From a virus: a stretch of 37,379 bases of DNA. The DNA lies in IMG/VR virus record IMGVR_UViG_3300028394_000010, positions 1-37,379 of that record, one strand, 5' to 3'. The stretch's first letter is position 1. Each line of letters starts with the position of its first letter. The position numbers and the translations under genes were made by a program. The notes under the pieces were generated by a model. The model was given only the letters and a program-made list of their open reading frames with translations. It had not been told where the DNA came from and did no database searches. Below, in pieces: positions 8,682-16,971 of this stretch.

Positions 8682-8899
8682 ACTTTTTTGGTGGTTCGTT
8701 TTTTAGCGGAAGTTTTTTTGAGACTGTAGCTGGTACATTTTTTGGCGGACAGTTTTTCAGCGGCGGCTTTTTTCAGACGGCCTACAACACTTACTTTAGC
8801 GGGCCGTTTTTCAGCGGCGGGTTTTTTGATTCTGTGGTGGTCGGTGCAGACCAATTGTTGATTAAACTTCGGTCATTCACCGAAAGAAGGAGATTTTGA
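8678..8899 (+). CDS. Phe-Gly tandem-repeat protein, 73 aa
   Basis: An in-frame TTG lies at 8669, but the ATG at 8678 overlaps the previous stop (ATGA) and is the likely start. After Met-Asn come three perfect-length 18-residue repeats: FFGGSFFSGSFFETVAGT (residues 3-20), FFGGQFFSGGFFQTAYNT (21-38) and YFSGPFFSGGFFDSVVVG (39-56). A charged tail ends FTERRRF. Each repeat is three FFxGx-like pentads plus three residues. There is no signal peptide. I do not recognise the family. Its place among adhesin genes suggests a virion component, possibly a short beta-solenoid. Confidence 0.75.
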   Translation: MNFFGGSFFSGSFFETVAGTFFGGQFFSGGFFQTAYNTYFSGPFFSGGFFDSVVVGADQLLIKLRSFTERRRF

Positions 8900-9204
8900 T
8901 GGCTATTAACCTCAAAGCAATTACCTCGGTAATGGGCTACCAGCAGATCACAAGTCTGAGTTCTGCTACCAAATTGACCGTACCGCCCCGCGATATAAGC
9001 GGATTGATTGGATCCCCTCGGATTGCTATCATTACGCCCGAAACGCAAGCCGTGCGCTGGCGTGACGATGGCGTAGCTCCAACCGCAAGCGTTGGGATGC
9101 CGTTGGCCGCTGGTGTTACGCTACAGTATGACGGTGATCTGTCGCAGATTCAGTTCATTGAGCAAACTGCCAGCGCCAAGTTGAACATCACTTACTATTC
9201 TTGA
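8899..9204 (+). CDS. Small virion-associated protein (putative)
   Basis: 101 aa. ATG 8899 overlaps the previous stop (TGATG) and has AAGGAG six bases upstream; a TTG one codon earlier is less likely. The sequence includes AVRWRDDGVAPTASVGMPLA and QIQFIEQTASAKLNITYYS. This is a beta-rich pattern that recurs in small structural proteins of other phages, in my recollection without an assigned function. No membrane segment or catalytic motif is visible. The adhesin context suggests a decoration or fibre-associated role. Confidence 0.65.
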   Translation: MAINLKAITSVMGYQQITSLSSATKLTVPPRDISGLIGSPRIAIITPETQAVRWRDDGVAPTASVGMPLAAGVTLQYDGDLSQIQFIEQTASAKLNITYYS

Positions 9205-9211
9205 GGCCAAA

Positions 9212-9700
9212 ATGCAAGTCTCTAACGACACAACCTCAGTTGACCCAATTGAGTACATTACCAAGCAGTTGCCCAAGGACTTGGTGCAGTTGCTACAGGT
9301 GCGTGACGAGTTGGCTGTTCGCCAAGGTGCTTTGTCTGCGGCTCAAGATGCCATGACTGACCGCGAAGCGGCCAGACAAGAATTGGCTGCGGCTCGTGAA
9401 GAAGCAAACGGATTACGGGCTGAAGCAAAGACCGACCGCGATGCCGCTAGGCTAGAGTTGTACAACGCCAAAGCAAAAGTTAAAGATACTACTGCACAAG
9501 CTAACGCTGCGCTTGCTGCTGCGGTAAACCGTGAGATCGCGGTTGAGTCGCGAGAAAAAGCGGTGGCAGATCGTGAGGCTTATCAGACTGCGGCCCAGGT
9601 TGAGATTGACAGCCAACAGGCTGATCTGAAAGCCAAGACCGCCGCCTTGGACGCTCGCATAAAAGCGTTTCAAGATAAAGTTGCTGCACTTACTGCGTAG
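9212..9700 (+). CDS. Coiled-coil protein
   Basis: This 162-aa Ala/Glu/Arg/Lys-rich protein is almost entirely heptad-like from residue 20 onward (REAARQELAAAREEANGLRA; AVNREIAVESREKAVADREA). It has no Cys or Gly-rich linkers and no membrane segment. It would form a long helical rod or trimerise. A GAGG site lies five bases before ATG. Placed between beta-rich virion proteins, it could be a stalk or chaperone for a fibre. The repeated DREA words make it look like an elongated spacer. Confidence 0.7.
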   Translation: MQVSNDTTSVDPIEYITKQLPKDLVQLLQVRDELAVRQGALSAAQDAMTDREAARQELAAAREEANGLRAEAKTDRDAARLELYNAKAKVKDTTAQANAALAAAVNREIAVESREKAVADREAYQTAAQVEIDSQQADLKAKTAALDARIKAFQDKVAALTA

Positions 9701-9708
9701 GAAAAATC

Positions 9709-10212
9709 ATGCCCGCTGTGTCTCTTTCAATTTTTGGTGGTGTTGGGGCGCAGTTTTTTGACAACAACGGCGTTCCGCTATCCGGTGGCAAGATTTACAC
9801 CTACGAGGCGGGCACAACAACGCCATTAGCCACGTACACCTCATCGTCTGGCAGCACCGCGCACACCAACCCAATTATTCTTAATTCTGCTGGGCGTGTG
9901 CCTAGCGGCGGTGAAATTTGGAATCAGTTACGGTTGTACAAGTTTGTGCTTGAAACCAGCACAAATGTTTTAATTGCCTCATACGACAATGTAGGGAGCA
10001 GCTTCAACGCCACCGCAATCATTGCCAATTTCACCGGCAACGGCTCCACGGTTGCATTTACGTTGGCAAGCGCCCCTGCGGGTGAGAATTCCACCAACGT
10101 GTACATCAACGGTGTGTACCAGCAAAAGAACACGTACAGCGTTGCGGGTGCTGTTCTTACATTCTCTCAAGCACCTCCAGTTACTTCAACTATTGAAGTC
10201 AACTACGTCTAA
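9709..10212 (+). CDS. Tailspike head-binding-like protein
   Basis: The N-terminal about 110 of 167 residues (GAQFFDNNGVPLSGGKIYTY, TTTPLATYTSSSGSTAHTNP, ILNSAGRVPSGGEIW) form the particle-binding beta module found at the base of P22-like tailspikes and fibres. The C-terminal part (GNGSTVAFTLASAPAGENST, VYINGVYQQKNTYSV) is a second small beta domain common in fibres. Here the head-binding module stands alone instead of being fused to a beta-helix. It probably acts as an adaptor for the neighbouring spike. AAGGA-like site before ATG. Confidence 0.8.
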   Translation: MPAVSLSIFGGVGAQFFDNNGVPLSGGKIYTYEAGTTTPLATYTSSSGSTAHTNPIILNSAGRVPSGGEIWNQLRLYKFVLETSTNVLIASYDNVGSSFNATAIIANFTGNGSTVAFTLASAPAGENSTNVYINGVYQQKNTYSVAGAVLTFSQAPPVTSTIEVNYV

Positions 10213-10221
10213 GGAACAATT

Positions 10222-10971
10222 ATGGCCGATACTAAAATTTCCGCTCTTACGGCGGCGACAACTCCTCTGGCGGGGACAGAAGTACTGCCAATTGTTCAAT
10301 CTGGAGCTACGGTTAAAGTCGCAAACAATGATTTGCGCCCAAAACAAATTCAATCAAATGCAACTAGCGGTGTGTTGCAAGTTGCCGGACCTACTGCTGC
10401 TGCGACCCGCGTAATGACGACGCCAGACGCAAATTTTACGGTGGCTCGCACTGATGCGGCACAATCGTTTACTGGCAATCAAACATTAAGTACCGGCAAC
10501 TTGGTTATTGGCACTTCGGGCGGAGGCGTCGACTTTTCTGCCACACCGGGCACCGGCACAAGCGAGTTGCTGGCTGACTATGAAGAAGGCACTTTTACCC
10601 CGCAATTGTTTTTTGGTGCTACTGAAATATCGGTATATAACGCACAAGCAGGCTGGTATACAAAAGTAGGCAACACAGTGTATTTCACAGTGTTTATTCA
10701 AGTGCAGCAAAAAGGCGCTGGAACTGGTGCGGTTACTGTTCGTAATTTACCATTTACCTCTCAATCTTCAAATGACCACAAGTATTCTTTTAGCGTTACA
10801 GGTCAAAGTTTGACGTTGCTTACTGGCGCATTGTTTGGTGTCATGGATCAAAACACAACGCAAGTTGGTATTTTTCAGACTGACTCAACAGGCGGCGTTG
10901 CATTAACTGATGCGGCATTTACCACATTCAGTAACGACAACGTAATCGTCACTGGCACATATCAAGTCTAA
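10222..10971 (+). CDS. Fibre protein
   Basis: 249 aa. The N-terminus MADTKISALTAATTPLAGTE followed by VLPIVQSGATVKVANNDL is a widely shared phage fibre start. A middle segment (DYEEGTFTPQLFFG, AGWYTKVGNTVYFTVFIQ) matches beta domains often found at fibre C-termini. No enzyme motif is visible. It carries a strong ribosome site (AAGGA, six bases). It lies between the head-binding protein and the beta-helix tailspike and is likely part of the same appendage. Confidence 0.75.
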   Translation: MADTKISALTAATTPLAGTEVLPIVQSGATVKVANNDLRPKQIQSNATSGVLQVAGPTAAATRVMTTPDANFTVARTDAAQSFTGNQTLSTGNLVIGTSGGGVDFSATPGTGTSELLADYEEGTFTPQLFFGATEISVYNAQAGWYTKVGNTVYFTVFIQVQQKGAGTGAVTVRNLPFTSQSSNDHKYSFSVTGQSLTLLTGALFGVMDQNTTQVGIFQTDSTGGVALTDAAFTTFSNDNVIVTGTYQV

Positions 10972-10979
10972 GGATTATT

Positions 10980-12695
10980 ATGGCGCTCACTAAAGCTAGC
11001 TACTCAATGGTAAGCGGAACGCCAATCAGCGTTCTGGATTACGGTGCTGACCCAACAGGCGCTGCAAACAGCACTGCTGCATTTCAACTTGCCGTAAATG
11101 AGGCTATTTCCCGCGCTGCATCATTGGCTGCTGGGGGTTCGGTAATTGACCCTACTTTTGTAGCAACACCAAATGTTGTTATCCATTTTCCAAGTGGTAA
11201 ATATTTACTCTCAGACGCAACTGGCGTAGATATTCCACCACAAGCTGGAAGTGCTTTAGTCCAGGCGTGTATCACTTTTTCCTCGGATGAGGGCGGTGCC
11301 ACTATTGTTGGAAATGTTACAAATATAGGGTTTAACTTTACTGGTGGTGGATACAGAAACAAGTTTTCAAATATTTTATTTGCAAAGTTTGGAACTGCTA
11401 TTCGCTTTGACACAAACAATAAAAACGAGTCATTTTTACAGATTGACTCTTGCCGTTCGCAGAGTAATGACATTTTTATTGATACTGTAAGTTATGCAGA
11501 ATCTCGGTCAACAATGATTGACATCCGCAATACTTATTGCGATGACACCCGAGTTTTTGTAAAGCATTACACCGATCACATGACAATTCGTGATTGCTGG
11601 ATGTACGCCAAAAAAGACTCTTACGATGCGCTTTTGTACTTGTCAGGCGATGGTAATGTCAATCTCTACGACAACTTCATGATTCCGTTTGGTTCTCAAA
11701 TTCCAAACCCTCAGAACGCTCGTTGGATTGACTTTGTTTCTGAAAGTGCCCAAAGCACAATGACAGATCGAAGCGTTAAATTTCTAAACATCCGTGGTTG
11801 CCGAATGTCTTTAGAAAGCGCACGACCGTTTATTTGGACGTATTCAAACACACCCCCCGGCCCACCCAATGCCATATCTTCAATCACGATTGAAGACAGC
11901 TACATTGGCGGCACTGGCGGCGCGTCCGTCATCACTTACAAAACGGGATACCCTGGCAGCGTCAATCTTAAAAACTGCAAGGTTCTTTCTGCTCCGTTGA
12001 TTGTCAGCGTTGATGCAGGCAATACAACCTACCCAGAACCAAGTGTTGCAATTGGTGGAGGTGGGTTTTTAACCTATCACACAATCATGGTAGATGAAGC
12101 AACTCGCCTTTCTCAAAATAACAGCTTCACGATCAATCTTGGAAACTTGATTGACCCCAATCTGATGCCATTTTATGTGGACACCACCACACAAACGTCT
12201 AAATACAAGACAACTTTTCCTTGGGAAGTTCCTTCCGACTATCGGATGCGTGCTGAAACAAACACAGGAACAACTGTCAAAACATCGTTCCCAATTTTCT
12301 TTGACTACAACCCGGCGGTTGCCAATAGAGACATTTGCTCTTTCATTCTTGTGACGGTAGGCAATGGAAACAGCGCGTTGTCAACATATCGGGCGCAGTC
12401 TACGTGCTTGGTGACAATCGTCGGTGGATTTACAGCTTCTGCTGAAAAAAGAATCATCACCACTGTTTTGCAAAACGCGCAAGGCGGCATCGCATACGCG
12501 ATTTCCGCAAATCCAACTGTGACTTGGAATGCAACAGGTACAGACACAATAGCTTTTGCAGGTTCTGGAACAACACAGGAGACAATCGATATGGTGTGGA
12601 ACTCGACAAGCGCGAGTGTTTCTTGGGCTTACATCATTCCGTTGTCCGGCATAAGGCCAAATCAACCATCTCTGCAACAATTTAACGTCTGGTAA
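10980..12695 (+). CDS. Tailspike with pectate-lyase-like beta-helix
   Basis: The 571-aa product starts with an adaptor (MALTKASYSMVSGTPISVLD) and the classic entry to a right-handed beta-helix (YGADPTGAANSTAAFQLAVN), as in Pectate_lyase_3 tailspikes. Aromatic/Asn-rich rungs follow through about residue 380, then a C-terminal beta domain. Such spikes bind and often cut host surface polysaccharide; the catalytic residues cannot be located by eye. The gene is AT-richer than the replication region, as expected for exchanged host-range genes. AAGGA five bases before ATG. Confidence 0.85.
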   Translation: MALTKASYSMVSGTPISVLDYGADPTGAANSTAAFQLAVNEAISRAASLAAGGSVIDPTFVATPNVVIHFPSGKYLLSDATGVDIPPQAGSALVQACITFSSDEGGATIVGNVTNIGFNFTGGGYRNKFSNILFAKFGTAIRFDTNNKNESFLQIDSCRSQSNDIFIDTVSYAESRSTMIDIRNTYCDDTRVFVKHYTDHMTIRDCWMYAKKDSYDALLYLSGDGNVNLYDNFMIPFGSQIPNPQNARWIDFVSESAQSTMTDRSVKFLNIRGCRMSLESARPFIWTYSNTPPGPPNAISSITIEDSYIGGTGGASVITYKTGYPGSVNLKNCKVLSAPLIVSVDAGNTTYPEPSVAIGGGGFLTYHTIMVDEATRLSQNNSFTINLGNLIDPNLMPFYVDTTTQTSKYKTTFPWEVPSDYRMRAETNTGTTVKTSFPIFFDYNPAVANRDICSFILVTVGNGNSALSTYRAQSTCLVTIVGGFTASAEKRIITTVLQNAQGGIAYAISANPTVTWNATGTDTIAFAGSGTTQETIDMVWNSTSASVSWAYIIPLSGIRPNQPSLQQFNVW

Positions 12696-12705
12696 AGGAG
12701 TCATC

Positions 12706-12993
12706 ATGGCACTTAGGCAAACAATCACAAAAACCTGTCCTTCAATTGCTTTGTTTGATGGGGTAAAAGTTGAATCTAATCCTGTTACTGTTTCAGATGT
12801 TTTTTACATTAAGGTTGAGGCAGTCACTGGAACAAAAGAAAAAGCAAATTGTTCTGTTTCTTTTACAGGTGAAAAAATTAAAATTCAAAAAATGTTTGAG
12901 TTCACCCCGTCAATGATGGCTGGAAACTTTATCGCGCAAGCATACGCGCACTTAAAAACCCTGCCAGAATTCGCTAGCGCAACTGACTGCTAA
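12706..12993 (+). CDS. Hypothetical protein, 95 aa
   Basis: This 95-aa protein begins MALRQTITKTCPSIALFDGV and shares its MAL.. opening with the spike before it. It contains alternating beta-like stretches and a C-terminal MMAGNFIAQAYAHLKTLPEF. Codons are markedly AT-rich. It has a very strong ribosome site (AAAGGAG, five bases). No family is recognised. Similar-size partner proteins beside spikes can be decoration or assembly factors, but nothing in the sequence proves it. Confidence 0.6.
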   Translation: MALRQTITKTCPSIALFDGVKVESNPVTVSDVFYIKVEAVTGTKEKANCSVSFTGEKIKIQKMFEFTPSMMAGNFIAQAYAHLKTLPEFASATDC

Positions 12994-13005
12994 AAAGGAA
13001 ATATC

Positions 13006-13257
13006 ATGACTCTCGAAAAAATCATCTCTGTTGATCTGATTGAAATTGTCGAATCTGGCATTATTCAAGTCCGTACCAAGACCGCCATTAAAGAAGATGG
13101 CGTTGAGATCAGCAGCAACTTTCACCGCCACGTTGTCGTGCCCGGTGCTGACGTAAGTGGTGAAGATGCCAAAGTGCAAGCTATTGCTGCATCTATCCAC
13201 ACTGCTGAAGTTGTTGAAGCATATAGACTTGCACAACTTGACAAAACCCTTGCATAA
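13006..13257 (+). CDS. Hypothetical protein, 83 aa
   Basis: This 83-aa acidic protein contains KIISVDLIEIVESGIIQVRT, a VEISSNFHRHVVVPGADVSG centre and a helical C-terminus. The SNFHRHVVVPG motif is familiar from small phage structural genes that follow tail-fibre genes, but I know no assigned function. AAAAGG site eight bases before ATG. It is the last gene of the adhesin island before the scaffold. Confidence 0.65.
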   Translation: MTLEKIISVDLIEIVESGIIQVRTKTAIKEDGVEISSNFHRHVVVPGADVSGEDAKVQAIAASIHTAEVVEAYRLAQLDKTLA

Positions 13258-13299
13258 TACTGTACCGGCCCAGCAGACCGGGGAATCTTAGGATTCAAA

Positions 13300-14037
13300 A
13301 TGTCGGAAGAAGTAGCGATTGAAGCGGAAGTAGCGCCCGCGCCGGAACTGGAAGCCACGGCGGCCCCGGAACCTGTAGTAGATACGCCGGAAGTTGCGCC
13401 CAAGACATTCTCGCAAGAGGAACTTGATGCCGCGATTCAAAAACGTCTCGCAAGAGAACAGCGAAAGTGGGAGCGTGAGCGTCAAGCACCGCCGCCCGTT
13501 GCCGTTGATGTCCCGCCCGTAGATCAGTTTGATTCGGTCGATGCTTACGCAGAAGCCAAAGCAATCAAGCTAATCGAGCAGCGAGAACAGCATCGTCAAC
13601 AGACGGAGATTCTTGAGGCATACCACGAACGTGAGGAAGAGGCTCGGTCCAAATACGATGACTTTGAACAAGTTGCGTACAACCCAACCCTCAAAATCAC
13701 GACCGTGATGGCGCAAGCGATTCAAGCCTCTGATGCTGGCCCTGATGTAGCTTACTACCTCGGGTCCAATCCAAAAGAGACAGATCGCATTTCCCGTCTT
13801 AGCCCGATCTTGCAAGCAAAGGAGATTGGACGCATTGAGGCTAAAATAGCCAACGATGTCCCGGTCAAACGTACTACGTCCGCGCCCGCACCGATTAGTC
13901 CGGTAACTGCCAGAACTTCAGGCAATCCGAGTTACGACACGACGGACCCCCGGTCCACCAAAACGATGTCTGCCTCGGAATGGATTGAAGCAGAACGGCT
14001 GCGCCAGACTAAGAAATGGCAAGCTCAGAATCGCTAA
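13300..14037 (+). CDS. Scaffolding protein (putative)
   Basis: 245 aa. An acidic Ala/Pro/Glu-rich N-terminus precedes a helix with KTFSQEELDAAIQKRLAREQ (about residues 44-63) and a long charged helical middle. A Pro/Thr linker leads to a basic C-terminal helix (ASEWIEAERLRQTKKWQAQN) that would bind coat protein. Immediate placement before the coat gene and the helix-linker-basic-helix layout match P22-type scaffolds. AGGA six bases before ATG. Assignment is by position and composition rather than strong sequence identity. Confidence 0.85.
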   Translation: MSEEVAIEAEVAPAPELEATAAPEPVVDTPEVAPKTFSQEELDAAIQKRLAREQRKWERERQAPPPVAVDVPPVDQFDSVDAYAEAKAIKLIEQREQHRQQTEILEAYHEREEEARSKYDDFEQVAYNPTLKITTVMAQAIQASDAGPDVAYYLGSNPKETDRISRLSPILQAKEIGRIEAKIANDVPVKRTTSAPAPISPVTARTSGNPSYDTTDPRSTKTMSASEWIEAERLRQTKKWQAQNR

Positions 14038-14053
14038 CTTTTAAGGAATTACC

Positions 14054-15265
14054 ATGTCAAATAGCATTCTTACGATTGACATGATCACCAGGAAGGCCCT
14101 GGAGATCTTGGAAAACAATCTGGTTCTTACCCGTAACGTCAACCGTCAGTACGACGACAGCTTTGCTGTTGAAGGCGCAAAGATCGGTTCGACCCTGCGT
14201 ATTCGTCTGCCCGATCGCGCTCTGGTGACCGACGGTGCTGCCCTGCAAGTTCAGGACGACAACGAGCAGTTCACAACCCTGACCGTGGCTTCGCAGAAGC
14301 ATATCGGCGTGAACTTTACGTCTGCCGAACTGACAATGCAGTTGGATGACTTTGCAGAGCGCGTCCTCAAGCCGCGTATCTCGCAGTTGGCCTCTAGCAT
14401 TGACGCTGACGTTGCCAATGCTTACAAAGCAATTGGTAACACGGTTGGCACCCCAGGCACCACGCCAGGAACCTCGCTCGTTTTGTTGCAAGCGCAGCAG
14501 AAGCTGAACGAGAACGCCGCTGTGATGTCGCCACGTTATGCAACGGTTAACCCCGCTGCCAACGCTGGTCTGGTTGAAGGCATGAAGGGTCTGTTCAATC
14601 CTACGGACACAATCTCCAAGCAGTTTAAGAACGGCATGATGGGGACTGGTGTTCTTGGGTTTGACGAGATCAATATGTCTCAGTCGATCAAGCAGCACAC
14701 CACGGGTAACTTCCCTGTTTCGCCTATTGTTTCTTCTAGCGCCACGTTTGCTGAAGGTCAATCGACCCTCGCCATTACGTTCTCTAGCGGGACCAAGACG
14801 GTTAAGCAAGGCGACGTGTTCACCATTGCTAACGTGTACGCTGTTAACCCACAGACCCGTGAGTCAACTGGCAGTTTGCAGCAGTTCGTTGTGACCGCTG
14901 ACAACAGCGTGACCTCGGGCACTGCAATGACCTTGGCAATTTCTCCGGCGCTTTACACGTCGGCAAATGCTTTGGCTACCATTGATGCGTTCCCAGCCAC
15001 CAGCGCGGTTATCACGTTTGTTGGAACTGCATCAACTCAGTACCCACAGAACTTGGTCTACCACAAAGACGCAATCACGTTTGCCACGGCTGACTTGTTG
15101 CTGCCGCAGGGTGTTGATATGGCTGCCCGCGCAGTGCATAACGGTATTTCGTTGCGTGTCGTGCGCCAGTACGATATTAACAACGACCGTCTGCCATGTC
15201 GTATTGACGTTCTGTATGGCTTCAGCACGATTCGTCCGCAGATGGCTTGCCGCGTCTGGGGTTAA
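14054..15265 (+). CDS. Major capsid protein, P22 coat type
   Basis: Shell subunit (HK97 fold with an inserted domain in P22 relatives). 403 aa, close to P22 gp5. The N-terminus (SILTIDMITRKALEILENNL), NRQYDDSFAVEGAKIGSTLR and the LTMQLDDFAERVLKPRISQL stretch are typical of the P22 coat family. A Ser/Thr-rich segment at about residues 225-320 would be the insertion (I) domain. AAGGA seven bases before ATG. A strong hairpin terminator follows one gene downstream. Confidence 0.95.
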   Translation: MSNSILTIDMITRKALEILENNLVLTRNVNRQYDDSFAVEGAKIGSTLRIRLPDRALVTDGAALQVQDDNEQFTTLTVASQKHIGVNFTSAELTMQLDDFAERVLKPRISQLASSIDADVANAYKAIGNTVGTPGTTPGTSLVLLQAQQKLNENAAVMSPRYATVNPAANAGLVEGMKGLFNPTDTISKQFKNGMMGTGVLGFDEINMSQSIKQHTTGNFPVSPIVSSSATFAEGQSTLAITFSSGTKTVKQGDVFTIANVYAVNPQTRESTGSLQQFVVTADNSVTSGTAMTLAISPALYTSANALATIDAFPATSAVITFVGTASTQYPQNLVYHKDAITFATADLLLPQGVDMAARAVHNGISLRVVRQYDINNDRLPCRIDVLYGFSTIRPQMACRVWG

Positions 15266-15285
15266 TTTAATTTAAGGAAATTATT

Positions 15286-15693
15286 ATGGCTCTCCCTAAT
15301 GGTGGTGGTGGTTACCAAGTTGGTGCTGGTAACCGTCAAGAAACAATCCTGAGCGCTATGGCCGCTCCTCAAACGGCTACGGCTACTGCAACTCTTACCG
15401 CAGCGCAAATCGTTGGTCAAATGTTGGTGGCTAACCCATCAACGTCTGCCGCAACGTACACGCTGCCTTTGGGCACGGCAATTGATACTGCTGTTCCTAA
15501 CGCTACGGTCGGCAGCACTTTTGACCTGTCAATCGTCAATATCGGCACTTCGTCCGGCGCGGTGACGTTGGCTGTTAACACTGGTGTGACCGATGGCGGC
15601 AACGCTTTGGTTGCTATCGCTGTTACAACCAGCCAGTTGTTCCGTTTCCGTAAGACCGGCGACGGTACTTACGTTGTGTATCGTTTGGGCTAA
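15286..15693 (+). CDS. Decoration-like virion protein (putative)
   Basis: The N-terminus of this 135-aa product is Gly-rich (MALPNGGGGYQVGAGNRQET). A compact beta domain follows (ATYTLPLGTAIDTAVPNATV, TFDLSIVNIGTSSGAVTLAV, QLFRFRKTGDGTYVVYRLG). Its place right after the coat gene and its strong ribosome site (AAGGA) argue for an abundant capsid decoration or head fibre protein. A terminator hairpin lies directly downstream, so it is co-transcribed with the coat. Function is inferred from position and composition only. Confidence 0.7.
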   Translation: MALPNGGGGYQVGAGNRQETILSAMAAPQTATATATLTAAQIVGQMLVANPSTSAATYTLPLGTAIDTAVPNATVGSTFDLSIVNIGTSSGAVTLAVNTGVTDGGNALVAIAVTTSQLFRFRKTGDGTYVVYRLG

Positions 15694-15705
15694 AAGCCTA
15701 AATCT

Positions 15706-15737
15706 AAGGGGGAGGGCCACAAGCTCTCCCCTTTTTT
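15706..15737 (+). terminator. Intrinsic terminator after capsid genes
   Basis: A GGGGGAG/CTCTCCCC hairpin with loop around GGCCACAAG is followed by a run of six T. It lies 13 bases after the stop at 15693. It probably lowers expression downstream relative to the coat gene. Confidence 0.85.
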
Positions 15738-15750
15738 AAAGGAATTAAAA

Positions 15751-16203
15751 ATGGGTAATACAAAATCTATTGGCGTTGCTTATAGCGATCAAGATATTGA
15801 TGGCGGTACGATTGGCGCTGTTATTCCATCGACGATTGTTGGCACGACAATTTACGCTACCACTGAAATCGGCTACAGCGCAGCAGCCCAAGGTACTGTC
15901 ACGCAAGCAACCAGCAAATCAACGGCTGTTACGTTGAACAAGTCTGCTGGTCAAATTACAATGAACAACGCATCGTTGGCAGCCGCCACGAATGCTACGT
16001 TTACACTAAACAATTCTTTGATTAGCGCAAACGATGCAGTAATTTTGACTATTGCTGGTGGTCAAACAACCCCTGGTTCGTACAACGTTTTTGCTAACTC
16101 TCTAGCTTCTGGATCGGTTAGTATTACGTTGCGAAACATCTCGGGCGGCACTTTGTCTGAGGCAATTGTCATCAACTTTGCTATCATTCATTGCACTGTC
16201 TAA
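15751..16203 (+). CDS. Virion beta-sandwich protein (putative)
   Basis: The 150-aa product contains VTQATSKSTAVTLNKSAGQI and NATFTLNNSLISANDAVILT. This beta-sandwich pattern appears as a knob-like domain in many phage structural proteins. It is Ser/Thr/Asn-rich with a single Cys near the C-terminus. AAAGGA seven bases before ATG. It lies between two hairpins, so it may be expressed as a separate short unit. Possibly a second decoration or head fibre protein; the role is unproven. Confidence 0.7.
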   Translation: MGNTKSIGVAYSDQDIDGGTIGAVIPSTIVGTTIYATTEIGYSAAAQGTVTQATSKSTAVTLNKSAGQITMNNASLAAATNATFTLNNSLISANDAVILTIAGGQTTPGSYNVFANSLASGSVSITLRNISGGTLSEAIVINFAIIHCTV

Positions 16204-16204
16204 A

Positions 16205-16225
16205 CGGCGGGGCTTCGGCCCCGTC
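16205..16225 (+). terminator. GC hairpin with TTCG loop (weak terminator or processing site)
   Basis: CGGGGC-TTCG-GCCCCG hairpin just after the stop at 16203. No T tract follows, so it may stabilise the 3' end or be an RNase processing point rather than a strong terminator. Confidence 0.6.
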
Positions 16226-16239
16226 TACTGAGGTTTACG

Positions 16240-16971
16240 ATGGCAACATATTCGGCTGGCGATCAGATCAACCGCGCCCTGCGTTTGTTGGGGGTTCTGG
16301 CAGAAGGTGAAACGTCATCGGCGTCAGTGATGCAAGATTCACTGATGGCAATGAATCAGATGATTGATTCATGGAACACTGAGCGGTTGTCGGTGTTCTC
16401 AACCATAGACCAGATCGTTAATTGGCCTGTCGGTTCAATCAACGCCACGCTAGGCCCGTCAGGGTCTTTGGTACGTCTAAACGGTACTGCTGTTCGTCCC
16501 ATTCTGGTTGATGACGCAACGTATTTTCGTGATCCGCAGACGAATGTGTCTTACGGGATCAAGCTGATCAACCAACAGCAATACGATGGTATTGCGGTCA
16601 AGACTGTAACGTCTACTTATCCACAAGTCATGTTCGTAAACATGACCTACCCAGACATCGACATTTACCTTTACCCCAAGCCAACGCGCTTGCTAGAGTT
16701 TCACTTTATTAGCGTGCAAGAGTTGTCTGAACCGGCAACGCTATCAACCACGTTGGCGTTTCCCCCAGGTTACCTGCGGGCGTTTACTTATAACCTAGCG
16801 ATGGAGATCGCGCCGGAGTTTGGCGTTGAACCCTCGCCGCAAGTGCAGCGTATTGCTATGACCAGCAAACGTAACTTGAAGCGCATCAACAATCCTGACG
16901 ATGTGATGTCAATGCCGTATGCAATCGTTGCAACGCGCCAGCGGTTTAACGTGTACGCCGGGAATTATTGA
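16240..16971 (+). CDS. Tail accessory / head-completion protein, P22 gp4-like
   Basis: The 243-aa product starts with DQINRALRLLGVLAEGETSS, then ALMAMNQMIDSWNTERLSVF, the signature helices of the P22 gp4 family. Gp4 binds under the portal and closes the filled head, creating the site for the next tail factors. A C-terminal beta segment and a conserved basic tail (MTSKRNLKRINNP) follow. Gene order (coat, gp4, gp10) equals that of P22. GAGG six bases before ATG. Ends in TGATG with the next gene. Confidence 0.85.
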   Translation: MATYSAGDQINRALRLLGVLAEGETSSASVMQDSLMAMNQMIDSWNTERLSVFSTIDQIVNWPVGSINATLGPSGSLVRLNGTAVRPILVDDATYFRDPQTNVSYGIKLINQQQYDGIAVKTVTSTYPQVMFVNMTYPDIDIYLYPKPTRLLEFHFISVQELSEPATLSTTLAFPPGYLRAFTYNLAMEIAPEFGVEPSPQVQRIAMTSKRNLKRINNPDDVMSMPYAIVATRQRFNVYAGNY

